From Deinococcus rubellus (GTDB taxonomy: Bacteria; Deinococcota; Deinococci; Deinococcales; Deinococcaceae): a stretch of 64,000 nt of DNA. Within the stretch, counting starts at the first letter, position 1. The number at the start of each line of letters is the position of its first letter. The notes below the pieces were generated by a model that was given only the letters and a program-made list of their open reading frames with translations, was not told the origin of the DNA and did not search any database. This document shows positions 10,019-18,987 of the stretch, one piece after another. The stretch is from NCBI RefSeq assembly GCF_025244745.1, contig NZ_CP104213.1:322501-386500 (forward strand), given 5' to 3'. The translations under genes and the position numbers were made by a program.

Positions 10019-11174
10019 CCGGCACCCCTGCCAGCCGCGCAGCCGCTTCCCGCAGCATTTCCGGCGGCTGGACCAGGGCGAAGCGCAGGTAGCCCTCCCC
10101 CCGCTCTCCGAAGGCCCGGCCCGGAGCCAGCGCCACGCCAGTGTCCTCGGCAGCGCGCACGGCGTAGGAAACGCTGCCCGTCAGGCCCGGGGGCCGCGCC
10201 CAGACATACATGCTGGCCTGCGGCCACTCGGCAGCCCAGCCGAGCGCGTGCAGCGCCGGAACCAGGGCGTCTCGCCGCGCCTGAAAGACTTCCAGCCCAC
10301 TGGCAGGCGTGTTCAGTGCCGCCACCGCCGCCGCCTGAATGCCCAGATACGGGTGAAAATCCACCGCGCCCTTGACGCGGGCCAGCGCCGCCAGCGCTTC
10401 CGGGTCGCCCGCCGCGAAGCCGACCCGGAAGCCGCCCATGTGGTGGGTCTTGGATAAGCTGTGCAGCTCCACCACACCCGCCGTGCCGCCTTCCAGCGCG
10501 CTGGGAGCACGGTAGCCGCCGAAGGTCAGCTCAGCGTAGGGATGGTCATGAATGAGCAGGATGCCGCGCCCGGCGCACCACGCCCGCACCCGCTCAAAAA
10601 AGCCGTCCGGCACGGTGGCCGAGGTGGGATTGTTGGGGTAGTTGAGCAGCAGGGTACGGGCCCGCACGGTGTCCGGCACGGCGTTGAGATCCGGCAGAAA
10701 CTGGCGCTCGGCGGTCAGTGGGAGCGGCCAGGTCCGCAGTCCCGCCACTGCCGCCGCACCGTAGTAGGGCGGATAGCAGGGGTCGGGCAGCAGCAGCGTG
10801 TCACCAGGATCGGTAACGGCCAGCAGCAGATGGGCCAGCCCTTCCTGAGCGCCGATCAGCGGCAGGATCTCAGTGTCGGGGTCGAGGCGCAGGCCGTAGC
10901 GCCGCTCCAGGTAGGCCGCTGCCGCCCACCTCAGCGGAGCCGTGTGCGAGAACAGCGGGTACTGATACGTTTGTGGGTCGAAAGTGGCGTCGCGCAGGGC
11001 GGCCAGGGCTGCTTGCGGCGGCGCAAGGTCCGAGGAGCCGATGCTGAGGTCGATGATGCTTCGGCCGCTGGACCGGGCGCGCATCTTGGCAGCGTCCATC
11101 AGCGCGAAGACGCTCTCGGGCACGTTGGCAGCCCGCCTGGAAGTCCACACGGACGTTTTGGTGAAACCAGTCAT
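10011..11174 (-). CDS. PLP-dependent class I/II aminotransferase
   Basis: 387 residues, fold type I. The PLP lysine lies in [15 protein letters not shown], preceded by [12 protein letters not shown] and HDHPYAEL, which supply the Asn, Asp and Tyr contacts. The general form resembles LL-diaminopimelate or succinyl-diaminopimelate aminotransferases (the DapL/DapC-like group), but the in vivo substrate is not certain. It starts at the ATG giving [14 protein letters not shown]. It leads a two-gene unit with the overlapping GNAT gene and diverges from the repeat protein at 11216. Confidence 0.85.
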   Translation of the reverse strand: MTGFTKTSVWTSRRAANVPESVFALMDAAKMRARSSGRSIIDLSIGSSDLAPPQAALAALRDATFDPQTYQYPLFSHTAPLRWAAAAYLERRYGLRLDPDTEILPLIGAQEGLAHLLLAVTDPGDTLLLPDPCYPPYYGAAAVAGLRTWPLPLTAERQFLPDLNAVPDTVRARTLLLNYPNNPTSATVPDGFFERVRAWCAGRGILLIHDHPYAELTFGGYRAPSALEGGTAGVVELHSLSKTHHMGGFRVGFAAGDPEALAALARVKGAVDFHPYLGIQAAAVAALNTPASGLEVFQARRDALVPALHALGWAAEWPQASMYVWARPPGLTGSVSYAVRAAEDTGVALAPGRAFGERGEGYLRFALVQPPEMLREAAARLAGVPVV

Positions 11175-11215
11175 ATCTTGAGGCTAACACCCTGACAGCG
11201 GCGTTAAGGTAGAGC

Positions 11216-11575
11216 ATGGCACTTCTGATTCAGCCTCAGGCCCAGGCTGCCGCGCCTGGTCAGACCACTTCATTGGCCCTGTCGCCGCTCAGTCCCGGCG
11301 CACAGGCCCTCGCGCCCGCCACCGCTGGGATGCTGCTGGCCGCGCCACTGAGTGCGGGGGCGCAGAGCATCGCGCCGCTGGCGATTGGCTTTCAAATCGC
11401 CGCGCCGGGAGCCTTGACTGTGCAGGCCATTGGCCCGTTCGGCATCGGCGTGCAGGTTCTCGCACCGTATTCAGCGGGCCTGCAAGTCATTGCGCCCGGA
11501 GGCATCGGGATTCAGGTGGCGGCCCCGTTCAGCCTGGCAAAACGTATGGCGGCTCCCAGCGCGGCAGGCCGTTAA
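11216..11575 (+). CDS. Decapeptide-repeat hypothetical protein (predicted solenoid)
   Basis: 119 residues, made almost wholly of a 10-residue repeat of the form x-Q-x-x-A-P-x-x-x-G. Proline occurs at 14, 24, 34 and so on to 114 without a gap, eleven times. Alanine usually precedes it, and glutamine sits four residues before most of them, at 10, 30 and 50 through 100. There are almost no charged residues: one Lys and two Arg near the C-terminus. No signal peptide or known domain is seen. Short periodic repeats of this kind often fold as beta solenoids, so a rod or sheet-like assembly is plausible but inferred. AAGG lies just upstream of the ATG. The 3' end meets the convergent GNAT remnant (4-nt overlap). 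Confidence 0.75.
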   Translation: MALLIQPQAQAAAPGQTTSLALSPLSPGAQALAPATAGMLLAAPLSAGAQSIAPLAIGFQIAAPGALTVQAIGPFGIGVQVLAPYSAGLQVIAPGGIGIQVAAPFSLAKRMAAPSAAGR

Positions 11576-11994
11576 AGCAACGCCTCCAGCTGCGTCCAGC
11601 CGTGCGCCACTTCACCCAGGTGCTCGTAAAAGGCCCGCGTGGAATTGCTGTCCAGCACCCACAGCATCAGCGGGCGGTGACCGCTCGAGGCGAGACCCTG
11701 CGCTAGCCCGCCCACCAGCGCCCACTCCATCCCACTGCCCTGGGCCAATTTGAGCAGGTAGAGGGTGAACAATTCGGCGTCGTACCCGGTAGAGTCTGTC
11801 GGCCCGCCGGAGATGAAGCCCACCAACTCGCTCTCTTTATCCGCTTCCAGCGAATGCCGCCACAGTGTCTGGCGGCGTTCGCGCCTGACCTCACTGGTCA
11901 TGACCGTCAGGAAGTCGTCCGGCATCGGACCCTGGTACGTCTCGTCCCAGCGCTGGACGTGGACGCGGGCCAGAGCGAGGAAGTCGTCCGGCAC
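11572..11994 (-). pseudogene. GNAT acetyltransferase gene, 5' end cut off by an IS66-family insertion
   Basis: The remaining 140 codons encode a GNAT-like protein: PDDFLALARVHVQRWDETYQG near the N-terminus, a central ELVGFISGG strand, and a C-terminal LWVLDSNSTRAFYEHLG, which is motif B. Joining the two sides of the IS after removing one target duplication restores an ATG at 13478 and the reading MTTPDFHIRRA, the usual N-terminus of this group, overlapping the flavin reductase stop. The restored frame then shifts by one relative to PDDFLA, so a second lesion may exist. A GTG at 11994 could still give a shortened protein. Function is probably lost. Confidence 0.7.
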
Positions 11995-12006
11995 GGCGAA
12001 TGTGAA

Positions 12007-12014
12007 AGTCAGGC
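12007..12014. repeat. Left target-site duplication of the IS66 element
   Basis: AGTCAGGC, identical to 13463-13470 on the other side. An 8-bp duplication is typical of the IS66 family. Confidence 0.92.
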
Positions 12015-13462
12015 GTAACTACTCAGCGAGGTAGCTCAGTCTCCTTGCTACAGTTGGACATCTGCGAAGTTCCCTGTCCCAACTGTGAGCGCCTTGAGGC
12101 CCGGATTCGTGAACTCGAAGCGCAGGTGGCTCAGTTGCTCGGACGGCTCCGGGACCTCGAGGCCCGGTTGGCACAGGACAGCACGACGTCCAGTCAACCA
12201 CCGAGCAAAGACAAGCCGTGGGTACCCAAGAGTGAGCGCCAGAAGACCGGCCGGTCTTCTGGCGCTCAACGTGGTCATGTCGGTAAGACCCTCAAGATGG
12301 CGGAGCACGTGGATGAGGTCGTCTCCTTACCGTTGACCGGATATTGCGCCTGTGGACACGCGTGGGAGAGCGTCAGTGCCCAAGGGCACGTAGCACGGCA
12401 GGTCATGGACCTGCCAGAGCTGCGTTTGCAGGTGACCGAGTACCGCGCGGACGTCAAGGTCTGCCCAGGGTGTCGGCACCGCCAGCACGCATCCTTCCCT
12501 GACGACGTTCCCGGCCGGGTTCAGTACGGGTCTCGGGTTCATGGGCTGGCGGTCTCCCTGAATGCGGCACACTTCATACCGCTGGAACGCACCACGGAGA
12601 TCCTCGAAGCGTTGTGTGGAGCGCATCCCAGTGAAGGCACCATTGTCCTGAACCTCCAATTGGCTGCTGACCGCCTCACCGACTTCGAGACACAGCTCAA
12701 AGCCGCGCTGCTCAATCAACCCGTCCTGCACGCCGATGAGACCGGCAGCAAGGTCAACGGCAAGCTGCAGTGGATGCATGTCGTGAGCTGCGCGCAGCTC
12801 ACCCTGTATGGCCAGCATTCCCAGCGGGGCTTCGCCGCGCTGGAAGCCATGAATGTCCTGCCGCAGTTCAAGGGCATCCTGATGCACGACGCCTGAAGCA
12901 CGTAGTTCAAGCTCTCCGCGAAACACGCACTCTGCGGGGCACACCTGCTGCGCGAACTGCGTGGCCTCGCCGAGCATCACGCTCAAGTATGGGCGGGAGA
13001 GCTGCGAGACGCGCTGCGCCTGGTGTACCACCAGCAGAAGGATGGGACGATCACTCCCGACCTCGTGATCGCCTTCGAACAGCAGTTCGATGCCCTGCTG
13101 GACGCTGGACTGAAGGCCAATCCTCCAGCACCTCCGGTCCCTGGGAGACGAGGCCGAACGAAACAGACACCAGGCCGCAACCTGGCCCTGAGGTGCCAGC
13201 AGCACCGCGAGGCGGTGCTGCGCTTCCTCCACGACGAAGGTGTGCCTTTTGACAACAATCAGGCCGAACGGGACATCAGGCCGTGGTGCGTTAAACGCAA
13301 GGTCTCTGGGGGCTTCCGATCCAAGGAGGGCGGCCAGCACTTCGCCCGTATCCGGAGTGACATCTCGACGCTCCACAAGCAGGGATTGAGCGTCTGGCAT
13401 GGCCTCGTCAGCGTGTTTCGCAGTGAAATCATTATGCCTAGTTTTTGCTGCTGAGTAGTTAC
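12015..13462. mobile_element. IS66-family insertion sequence (1448 bp, single-transposase type)
   Basis: The ends are exact 13-bp inverted repeats GTAACTACTCAGC (12015-12027 and, reversed, 13450-13462). They start with GTAA as in IS66 elements and are flanked by the 8-bp duplication AGTCAGGC. Only a TnpC-type transposase is present, as in the ISBst12-like group; tnpA and tnpB are absent. The element lies in the opposite orientation to the host genes and separates the flavin reductase gene from the GNAT gene. Its transposase carries two stop codons, so it is probably immobile unless helped in trans. Confidence 0.93.
12045..13454 (+). pseudogene. IS66-family transposase (TnpC) with two in-frame stops
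   Basis: One frame runs 470 codons, broken only by TGA at 12894-12896 and TAG at 12903-12905. The order is as in IS66 transposases: an N-terminal leucine-zipper helix after CPNCERLEARIRELE, a SQPPSKD linker, a Cys zinc-binding segment (CACGHAWESV to CPGCRHRQ), then the DDE nuclease with LHADET, MHDA and [11 protein letters not shown]. All three acidic residues are present. The stops fall straight after MHDA at positions where the family usually has Trp and an aromatic residue. Translation seems to begin at TTG 12045. Confidence 0.85.
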
Positions 13463-13470
13463 AGTCAGGC
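13463..13470. repeat. Right target-site duplication of the IS66 element
   Basis: AGTCAGGC, matching 12007-12014. It contains the stop codon of the flavin reductase gene (13465-13467), which is why that gene survived the insertion unchanged. Confidence 0.92.
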
Positions 13471-14133
13471 GTCGTCATCCCCGGAGCCTGGCTGCTCTAA
13501 GAGCCACTGCTGATACGTCAGACGCGGAATCTCGAAGGCGTCGCGGGTGGTCGCGTAGCCGCCGCGCCCGCCCATGCGCCCGATCAGATCGAGCGAAGGC
13601 GTGTCCACGTAGTGCTTCTCGGGGTCCTGCATATGCTCGGCGGCGATGCTGAGGGCCAGCACCTCGCCCAGCACGATGCGGGTGTGGCCCAGGGTGACGG
13701 TCTGGACCTCGCGGCACTCCAGGCTGGCCGGGCTGAGTGACACACGCGGCACCTTGACCCGCACCGACGCCGAGAGCGCGATGCCCAGGTGCTCGGGTTC
13801 GGCCTGATCTGCCGGAAAATCGGTGGCGCTGAGGTTCATGGCCTGGGCCGCGCCGTAACTCACTAGATTGATCACGAACTCTCCCCCAGGGCCGATATTG
13901 CGGGCGGTGTCCTTGGGAACGCCCGCAGCGCGGTCACCCGGCGAGAAGGCCACCACCGCCGGGTCGGACCCCATCAGCCCGAAGAAGCTGAACGGCGCGA
14001 GGTTGACGCTGCCGTCCGGGTTGAAGGTGCTGACCCAGGCAATCGGGCGCGGCACCACCACCCCGGTGACGAGTTTGTAGCGCTCGGCGGTGGACAGGGC
14101 AGAAAAATCGAAGGTCAGACGCGAATCGGTCAT
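13465..14133 (-). CDS. Flavin reductase-like FMN-binding protein
   Basis: 222 residues of the DIM6/NTAB flavin reductase-like fold. VVPRPIAWVSTFNPDGSVNLAPFSFF carries the FMN-phosphate-binding segment, and FSPGDRAAGVPKDTARNI, GEFVINLV and the LFLGEV-like strand IVLGEVLAL follow. It probably binds FMN and reduces flavin or acts on a small substrate; the partner is unknown. A TAGGCT box at 14140-14145 sits 6 nt before the ATG (leaderless). Its last codons overlapped the ancestral start of the GNAT gene before the IS landed on its stop codon. Confidence 0.88.
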   Translation of the reverse strand: MTDSRLTFDFSALSTAERYKLVTGVVVPRPIAWVSTFNPDGSVNLAPFSFFGLMGSDPAVVAFSPGDRAAGVPKDTARNIGPGGEFVINLVSYGAAQAMNLSATDFPADQAEPEHLGIALSASVRVKVPRVSLSPASLECREVQTVTLGHTRIVLGEVLALSIAAEHMQDPEKHYVDTPSLDLIGRMGGRGGYATTRDAFEIPRLTYQQWLLEQPGSGDDDA

Positions 14134-14279
14134 GACCTCAGCCTACCCCTGACACCTCAGGCCGCACCCCAGCAAGGCGCAACGATTCCTGAATGCACCG
14201 TCAGGTTTGACCCGCCTAGAATGGAGACAAGAACGCCTGACAACAAATCTCTGCAATCAGCCTTCTAGGAGACACAAAC

Positions 14280-15194
14280 ATGGACTGGAAAAACCTGCCG
14301 GGCAGCGGCAACATCGAGGACCGGCGCGGCGGAGGCGGCGGGGGCGGCATTCCCGGCGGCGGGGTCGCGGTGGGGGGCATCGGGGCCGTCATCATCGCCC
14401 TGATCGCCATGTTCTTCGGCATTGATCCCAGCAGCATCCTGGGCGGCGGCAATTCGGGCGGGTCGGTGCAGCAGTCGCAGCCCCAAGCGCAATCACAGCC
14501 CCAGCGGCAGAGTCAGGGGCAGACCCGGACCAGCACCCCGCCTGCCGACATCACCGGGCAGTTCGTGGAGAAGATTCTGGGCAGCACCAACGATGTCTGG
14601 ACCAAGGTCTTTCAGGCGGCGGGCAAGCAGTACACCCCGCCGACACTGGTGCTCTATTCCGGCAGAACCCAGGGCGGCTGCGGCACGGCCAACAGCGCGG
14701 TGGGGCCGTTTTATTGCCCGCTCGACAGCAAGGTGTACCTCGACACCAGCTTCTTTGACGAGATGAAGCAAAAACTCGGCGGCGGCGGCGACTTTGCCTA
14801 CGCCTACGTCATCGCCCACGAGATCGGCCACCATGTCCAGAACGAGCTGGGCATCTCAGATCAGGCCGAGCGTGCCCAGCGCAGCGCCAAAAGCGAGGCG
14901 GCGGCCAATCAGGTCAGCGTGCGCCTGGAACTTCAGGCCGACTGCTTTGCCGGGGTGTGGGGCAACAAGACCGCCCAGTACACCAAGATCACCCAGACCG
15001 ACGTGCAGCAGGCCCTCAGCACCGCCAGCGCCATCGGCGACGACAATCTGCAAAAGCAGGGCCGGGGCTACGCCGTGCCGGATTCGTTCACGCACGGCAC
15101 CGCCGCTCAGCGCACCAAATGGTTCACCACCGGTCTGAAGGGCGGCGACCCCAACCAGTGCGACACCTTCAAGGGCGCGTACAGCAGCCTCTGA
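14280..15194 (+). CDS. Neutral zinc metallopeptidase, YpfJ family
   Basis: 304 residues. It starts [17 protein letters not shown], then a glycine-rich segment, one transmembrane helix (about 25-45), and a Q/S-rich linker. The catalytic domain has [13 protein letters not shown] (the HExxH zinc site), and [12 protein letters not shown] supplies the third ligand. This is the zinc_peptidase/YpfJ family of membrane-anchored proteins of unknown substrate. TAGGAGA lies 10 nt before the ATG, and a TAGAAT box lies about 60 nt upstream. Confidence 0.92.
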   Translation: MDWKNLPGSGNIEDRRGGGGGGGIPGGGVAVGGIGAVIIALIAMFFGIDPSSILGGGNSGGSVQQSQPQAQSQPQRQSQGQTRTSTPPADITGQFVEKILGSTNDVWTKVFQAAGKQYTPPTLVLYSGRTQGGCGTANSAVGPFYCPLDSKVYLDTSFFDEMKQKLGGGGDFAYAYVIAHEIGHHVQNELGISDQAERAQRSAKSEAAANQVSVRLELQADCFAGVWGNKTAQYTKITQTDVQQALSTASAIGDDNLQKQGRGYAVPDSFTHGTAAQRTKWFTTGLKGGDPNQCDTFKGAYSSL

Positions 15195-15282
15195 CCTGAG
15201 AACCTGCCGAGCCGGAAATCTGTGGGCGTCCGGGGTGACTCGGGCGCTTTTTGCTGGCCCTTGTCACTCTTAAGCTGTAAGG

Positions 15283-15987
15283 GTGTCCCCTCCCCTCCCC
15301 CTGCTGCCTGGCCTCTCGGTGGGCGGCCTGCCGGTGCAACTCCGCCGCAGCCAGCGCCGCACGGTCAGTCTGCGCGTCACGGCCCAGGGCCTGACCGTCT
15401 ACGCCCCGCAGCGCACCGAGGAAGCCAAGTTGCGCTGCTTTGTGGAAGACAAACGCGCCTGGGCCGAGCGGCACCTGCACCGGCTCCAGCAGCGTGAGCC
15501 GGTGACTGCGCTCCTTACCGACGGTTTCGTGCTGCCACTGCTGGGCGAGGCGCTCATCCTGCGGGCGCTGCCGGACCTCAAGCGGGCGCAGCAGGTCGGC
15601 ACAGACCTCCACGCCCCCTCAGCGGCGCTCGTCAGTGCCGTGGAAGTCTGGTACAAAACCGAGGCTCCCCGCCACTTCACGCCCATCGTCCAGCACTTCG
15701 CCGACCAATTGGGCCGGGGCCGCCCGCTGAGCGCCGTCAAGATCACCAATGCCGCTGGCCGCTGGGGCAGCTGCACAGCGGCGGGAGCGGTGCGCCTGCA
15801 CTGGCGGCTGCTCATGGCTCCGCCGGAGATCCTGCGCTACGTGGCGGCCCACGAGGTCGCCCACCTCGCCGAACTCAACCACTCGCCGCGCTACTGGGCC
15901 GAGGTCGCGCGCCTCTTTCCCGAGTACCGGGCCGCCAAACACTGGCTCAAAGAGCACGGCGCAGCGCTGATGCAGCCCTGGCACTGA
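15283..15987 (+). CDS. YgjP-like metallopeptidase (DUF45/SprT-like)
   Basis: 234 residues starting at GTG. TAAGCT at 15271-15276 lies 6 nt upstream, a leaderless layout that supports this start. The YgjP domain shows VQLRRSQRRTVSLRVTAQGL at the N-terminus, then RWGSCTAAGAVRLHWRLL and the zinc site AAHEVAHLAELNHSPRYW. It is a small cytoplasmic putative peptidase. The family is often found beside restriction systems but is solitary here, next to another unrelated zinc peptidase. Confidence 0.88.
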   Translation: MSPPLPLLPGLSVGGLPVQLRRSQRRTVSLRVTAQGLTVYAPQRTEEAKLRCFVEDKRAWAERHLHRLQQREPVTALLTDGFVLPLLGEALILRALPDLKRAQQVGTDLHAPSAALVSAVEVWYKTEAPRHFTPIVQHFADQLGRGRPLSAVKITNAAGRWGSCTAAGAVRLHWRLLMAPPEILRYVAAHEVAHLAELNHSPRYWAEVARLFPEYRAAKHWLKEHGAALMQPWH

Positions 15988-16012
15988 ACTGAAGCGGCTC
16001 AAAAAAGGTGGC

Positions 16013-16690
16013 TCAGTCGGCGTGCGCCACCGCACCCGGCTGCTCGGCATGCTGCTGGGCCTGCCGTAGCCGGGGCCACAGCACCAGCGCGGTGCCCGCT
16101 GCCCAGCCGACGCCCAGTGCCCAGCCGCCCAGCACATCGGTGGGGTAATGCACGCCCACATAGACCCGCGCCGTGCCCATCAGCAGGGTGTAGAGGGTGC
16201 CGACCACGATCAGCGGCCACCGCCAGCCAGTGCGCCATAGCAGCGCCACCAGCGTCACAGTGAGGGCGGCAGCCATCGTCGCGTGACCACTCGGAAAACT
16301 CTTGTCGCCCTCCTGCCACAGCCAGGCCACGATCTGCGGACGGACCCGGCCAATCAGCGCCTTGAGCAGAATATTGAGCAGCATCACGCCGCCTAGCGAG
16401 AACAGAAAATAGCGCCCCATCGCGGCGGACTTGCGCCAGAAGACGACCAGCAGCAGCGCGCTCACCGGCGTCATCCAGGTGGCGCTGCCGAAGGCACTCA
16501 GGACCAGCGCCACCTGCCGGAACCAGGCCGGGGCATTGGCCCTCAGCCACAGCGTCACGGGGGCATCAAACCCGAAGACCTCACGCTCGCGGATGTCGTC
16601 GGCAAGCTTGCCCAGCACGAACAGTGGCAGCAGGATCAGCAGGGCCAGGGTGAGGAGTTGTCGCCAGTGCTGGCGGGTCCAGAGCAGCAT
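16013..16690 (-). CDS. PAP2 / lipid phosphate phosphatase family membrane protein
   Basis: 225 residues from the ATG at 16690 (MLLWTRQHWRQLL). A TAAACT box ends 7 nt upstream, so the longer reading to 16786 is rejected. Six membrane helices are predicted. The phosphatase signature is intact: KALIGRVRP, SFPSGHATMAAAL, and RVYVGVHYPTDVLGG with its histidine. It dephosphorylates a lipid phosphate such as undecaprenyl diphosphate or phosphatidate at the outer face of the membrane; which one is not known. Confidence 0.9.
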   Translation of the reverse strand: MLLWTRQHWRQLLTLALLILLPLFVLGKLADDIREREVFGFDAPVTLWLRANAPAWFRQVALVLSAFGSATWMTPVSALLLVVFWRKSAAMGRYFLFSLGGVMLLNILLKALIGRVRPQIVAWLWQEGDKSFPSGHATMAAALTVTLVALLWRTGWRWPLIVVGTLYTLLMGTARVYVGVHYPTDVLGGWALGVGWAAGTALVLWPRLRQAQQHAEQPGAVAHAD

Positions 16691-16790
16691 GGAGGTCAGT
16701 TTATACGGATTCCGCTCAGAGTCCGTGGGAGGGCACAAGGCGTTTCTTAAGGCGCGGCTGTAAGAGCCTGGTGCCAGGTCTATCATTGCA

Positions 16791-17345
16791 GCTCAGCGTC
16801 CGGACGGGCCGCCCGGCCCGCAGCGCCGATCTGCTCCGGTGCCGACGCTTCAGCGGTGGCCACTAGTGGCGGCATCCCAGGCCAGCCGCCTGCGGGCTTT
16901 CAGCGGTCGGATCTGCCTGTTACCGACCATCAATGTCCCCGGCCCGCTGTCCAGCGCGCAGCAGTCTCACTCGGTGCAGGACAACGCCGAGGACCTGACC
17001 GCCGGAGCGGGCGGCAGCCTTCATTCCTCGCGCTGCTGTACCAGCCCAGCAATCATCCGCCTGGACCCTGCCAGCTGACCCAGGCATTCCCGCTGGGCGA
17101 GAGTGACCCGCGCCTGCTGACAGTCAGCGGCACTTTGGTGTGGTGCATGGATGTTTGGAACCGTAAGGTGGAGCCTGGACACCACCTCCGGCCAGGGCGT
17201 CCACGTGAATCTGCCCGCCGGGGCCAGCTTGACGCCCAAGCCATCAACGCGCCCGGCGACGGCCCCAGGGCGCTGGGCCTCGAAGCGGCCTCACAGGTCT
17301 GGTTCCGGAACGGCGGCGCGCTCTACCACCTCGGCTCCTGACCTT
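16791..17345 (+). pseudogene. Decayed gene remnant, unrecognised
   Basis: No single frame stays protein-like, but protein-like stretches alternate between two frames. Examples are SGRICLLPTINVPGPLSS (frame of 16839), YQPSNHPPGP to DPRLLTVSGTL (frame of 16856), SLDTTSGQGVHVNLPAGAS (first frame again), and a tail ending WFRNGGALYHLGS with a stop at 17339-17341. This pattern suggests an old coding region with several indels. The product is not recognised. The 17346-17450 stretch holds nothing clear. Confidence 0.35.
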
Positions 17346-17447
17346 CATTTTCTCTCCACAGGTTTTCTACGGCTCAGCTTCCGTACCTCAGCTTCTGCAG
17401 CCCATTTTCTGCGGGCCAGTAGCGGCCCTACCGAAGCGAAAAGCGGG

Positions 17448-17456
17448 TGCTATGAT
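17448..17456 (+). promoter_or_regulatory. Extended -10 promoter of dnaA
   Basis: TG-C-TATGAT: an extended -10 box (TATGAT at 17451-17456 with TG one base upstream) and no clear -35. The dnaA leader would be about 100 nt. No perfect DnaA box lies between it and dnaA, so classical autorepression at this promoter is not obvious. Confidence 0.5.
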
Positions 17457-17560
17457 GCGCCCCACAGGTCAGCGAGACGCCCCACACCACAGCATCTGGG
17501 CGGTGGAAGGCGGCTTGCTCAGAGAGTTGGTTTGTCTCGCCCAGCTCAGGAGGTAAGCGT

Positions 17561-18943
17561 ATCTCGCAGGAAATCTGGTCGGACGTGCAGGCTTACGTCC
17601 GCAAAAATATCTCAGAAGTCGAATACCACACTTGGTTCGCCCCGGTGCGGGCCATTGGCGTGGAGCAGGGCGCACTGGTGCTGGGTGTGCGCAACAGCTT
17701 CGCGCAGGAGTGGTTCAGAAAACATTACCTCGAACTGCTCGAAGACGCCCTGAGGTCGCTGGGCGCAAGCAATCCGCAGGTCAGCTTTCAGGTGCTGCCC
17801 GCTGCCCAGGACACCTTGATGATGGCCGAGCCGCCGCCCGCCGCACCGCGTCCGAGTCTCCGCGCCGCGCCAGTCTCCCCGGTGCCCGCGCCAAACCTCA
17901 ATCCCAAGTACATCTTCGAAAATTTCGTGGTGGGACCCAACAACAATCTGGCCCACGCGGCGGCGCTGGCGGTGGCCGAGTCACCCGGCAAGGCCTACAA
18001 CCCGCTCTTTATCTACGGCGACGTGGGCCTGGGCAAGACCCACCTGATGCACGCCGTGGGCCACTACATGACCGAGCGTTTTCCTGGTAAGCGGGTCGAG
18101 TACGTCTCCACCGAGTCGTTTACCAACGATCTGATCAATGCCATTCGCGACGACAAGATGGCGCAGTTTCGGAACCGCTACCGCAGCGTGGATCTTCTGC
18201 TCGTCGACGATATTCAGTTTCTGGCGGGCAAGGAACGCACCCAGGAGGAGTTCTTCCACACCTTCAATGCGCTCTACGAAAACCATAAGCAGATCATCCT
18301 GAGTTCCGACCGTCCACCGCGCGAGATCCAGACGCTCGAGGGCCGCCTGAGAAGCCGCTTCGAGTGGGGCCTGATCACTGATATCCAGTCGCCGGAATAC
18401 GAAACGCGGGTGGCAATTCTCAAGATGAATGCCGAGCACAACCGCATCGACATTCCGCAGGACGTGCTGGAACTGATCGCCCGGCAGGTTACGGCCAACA
18501 TCCGTGAGTTGGAGGGCGCGATGATGCGGGTGGTGGCGTTTGCCAGCCTCAACAACGTGCCGTTCTCGCGCGCGGTGGCGGCCAAGGCGCTCTCGCACGT
18601 CTTCACCCCACTGGAGATCAAGGTGGAGATGAAAGACGTGCTGCGAACCGTGGCGGCCCGTTACGGCCTCGGAGCCGAAGTGCTGCGCGGGTCGGGCCGC
18701 ATGCGCGAGGTGGTGGTACCGCGCCAGATCGCCATGTACCTCATCCGCGACCTCACCAGTCACTCGCTTCCCGAAATCGGCAGCTTCTTCGACCGCGACC
18801 ACTCGACGGTCATGCACGCCATTTCAAAAGTCACCGACAACCTCCAGAAAGACGCCGAGCTTACATTGACCATCGATGAACTCAGACGCCAGCTCAGCGG
18901 CCTGGACGATCTCGAAAATGACGTGCAGGGCACCCGATTCTGA
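17561..18943 (+). CDS. dnaA: Chromosomal replication initiator DnaA, apparent ATC start
   Basis: 460 residues if translation starts at ATC 17561. The SD AGGAGG (17548-17553) lies exactly 7 nt before this ATC, which is followed by SQEIW, the usual DnaA N-terminus. No in-frame ATG, GTG or TTG exists upstream, and the first downstream one (GTG 17585) lacks an SD and would delete conserved residues. Domain I has [13 protein letters not shown]. The AAA+ domain has GDVGLGKTH (Walker A), [10 protein letters not shown] (Walker B) and an arginine-finger region. Domain IV has [12 protein letters not shown], the DnaA-box-binding signature. The linker (domain II) is short and Pro/Ala-rich. DnaA binds the boxes just downstream and opens the origin. 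Confidence 0.93.
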   Translation: MSQEIWSDVQAYVRKNISEVEYHTWFAPVRAIGVEQGALVLGVRNSFAQEWFRKHYLELLEDALRSLGASNPQVSFQVLPAAQDTLMMAEPPPAAPRPSLRAAPVSPVPAPNLNPKYIFENFVVGPNNNLAHAAALAVAESPGKAYNPLFIYGDVGLGKTHLMHAVGHYMTERFPGKRVEYVSTESFTNDLINAIRDDKMAQFRNRYRSVDLLLVDDIQFLAGKERTQEEFFHTFNALYENHKQIILSSDRPPREIQTLEGRLRSRFEWGLITDIQSPEYETRVAILKMNAEHNRIDIPQDVLELIARQVTANIRELEGAMMRVVAFASLNNVPFSRAVAAKALSHVFTPLEIKVEMKDVLRTVAARYGLGAEVLRGSGRMREVVVPRQIAMYLIRDLTSHSLPEIGSFFDRDHSTVMHAISKVTDNLQKDAELTLTIDELRRQLSGLDDLENDVQGTRF

Positions 18944-18987
18944 AAGATGAGAGATTGTCTAGCCTGGTGGTGCCACTTTTCACTTTC

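Noticed and set aside
12327..13478. 383-codon minus-strand frame over the IS66 element
   Set aside because: It is antisense to a recognisable transposase and has no family features.
15283..15987. YgjP-type peptidase as part of a restriction system
   Set aside because: The family is often linked to type I restriction, but no hsd genes are adjacent here, so no system is claimed.
17151..17753. 200-codon plus-strand frame running into dnaA
   Set aside because: It overlaps dnaA in another frame. Only a short early part may belong to the decayed gene upstream.
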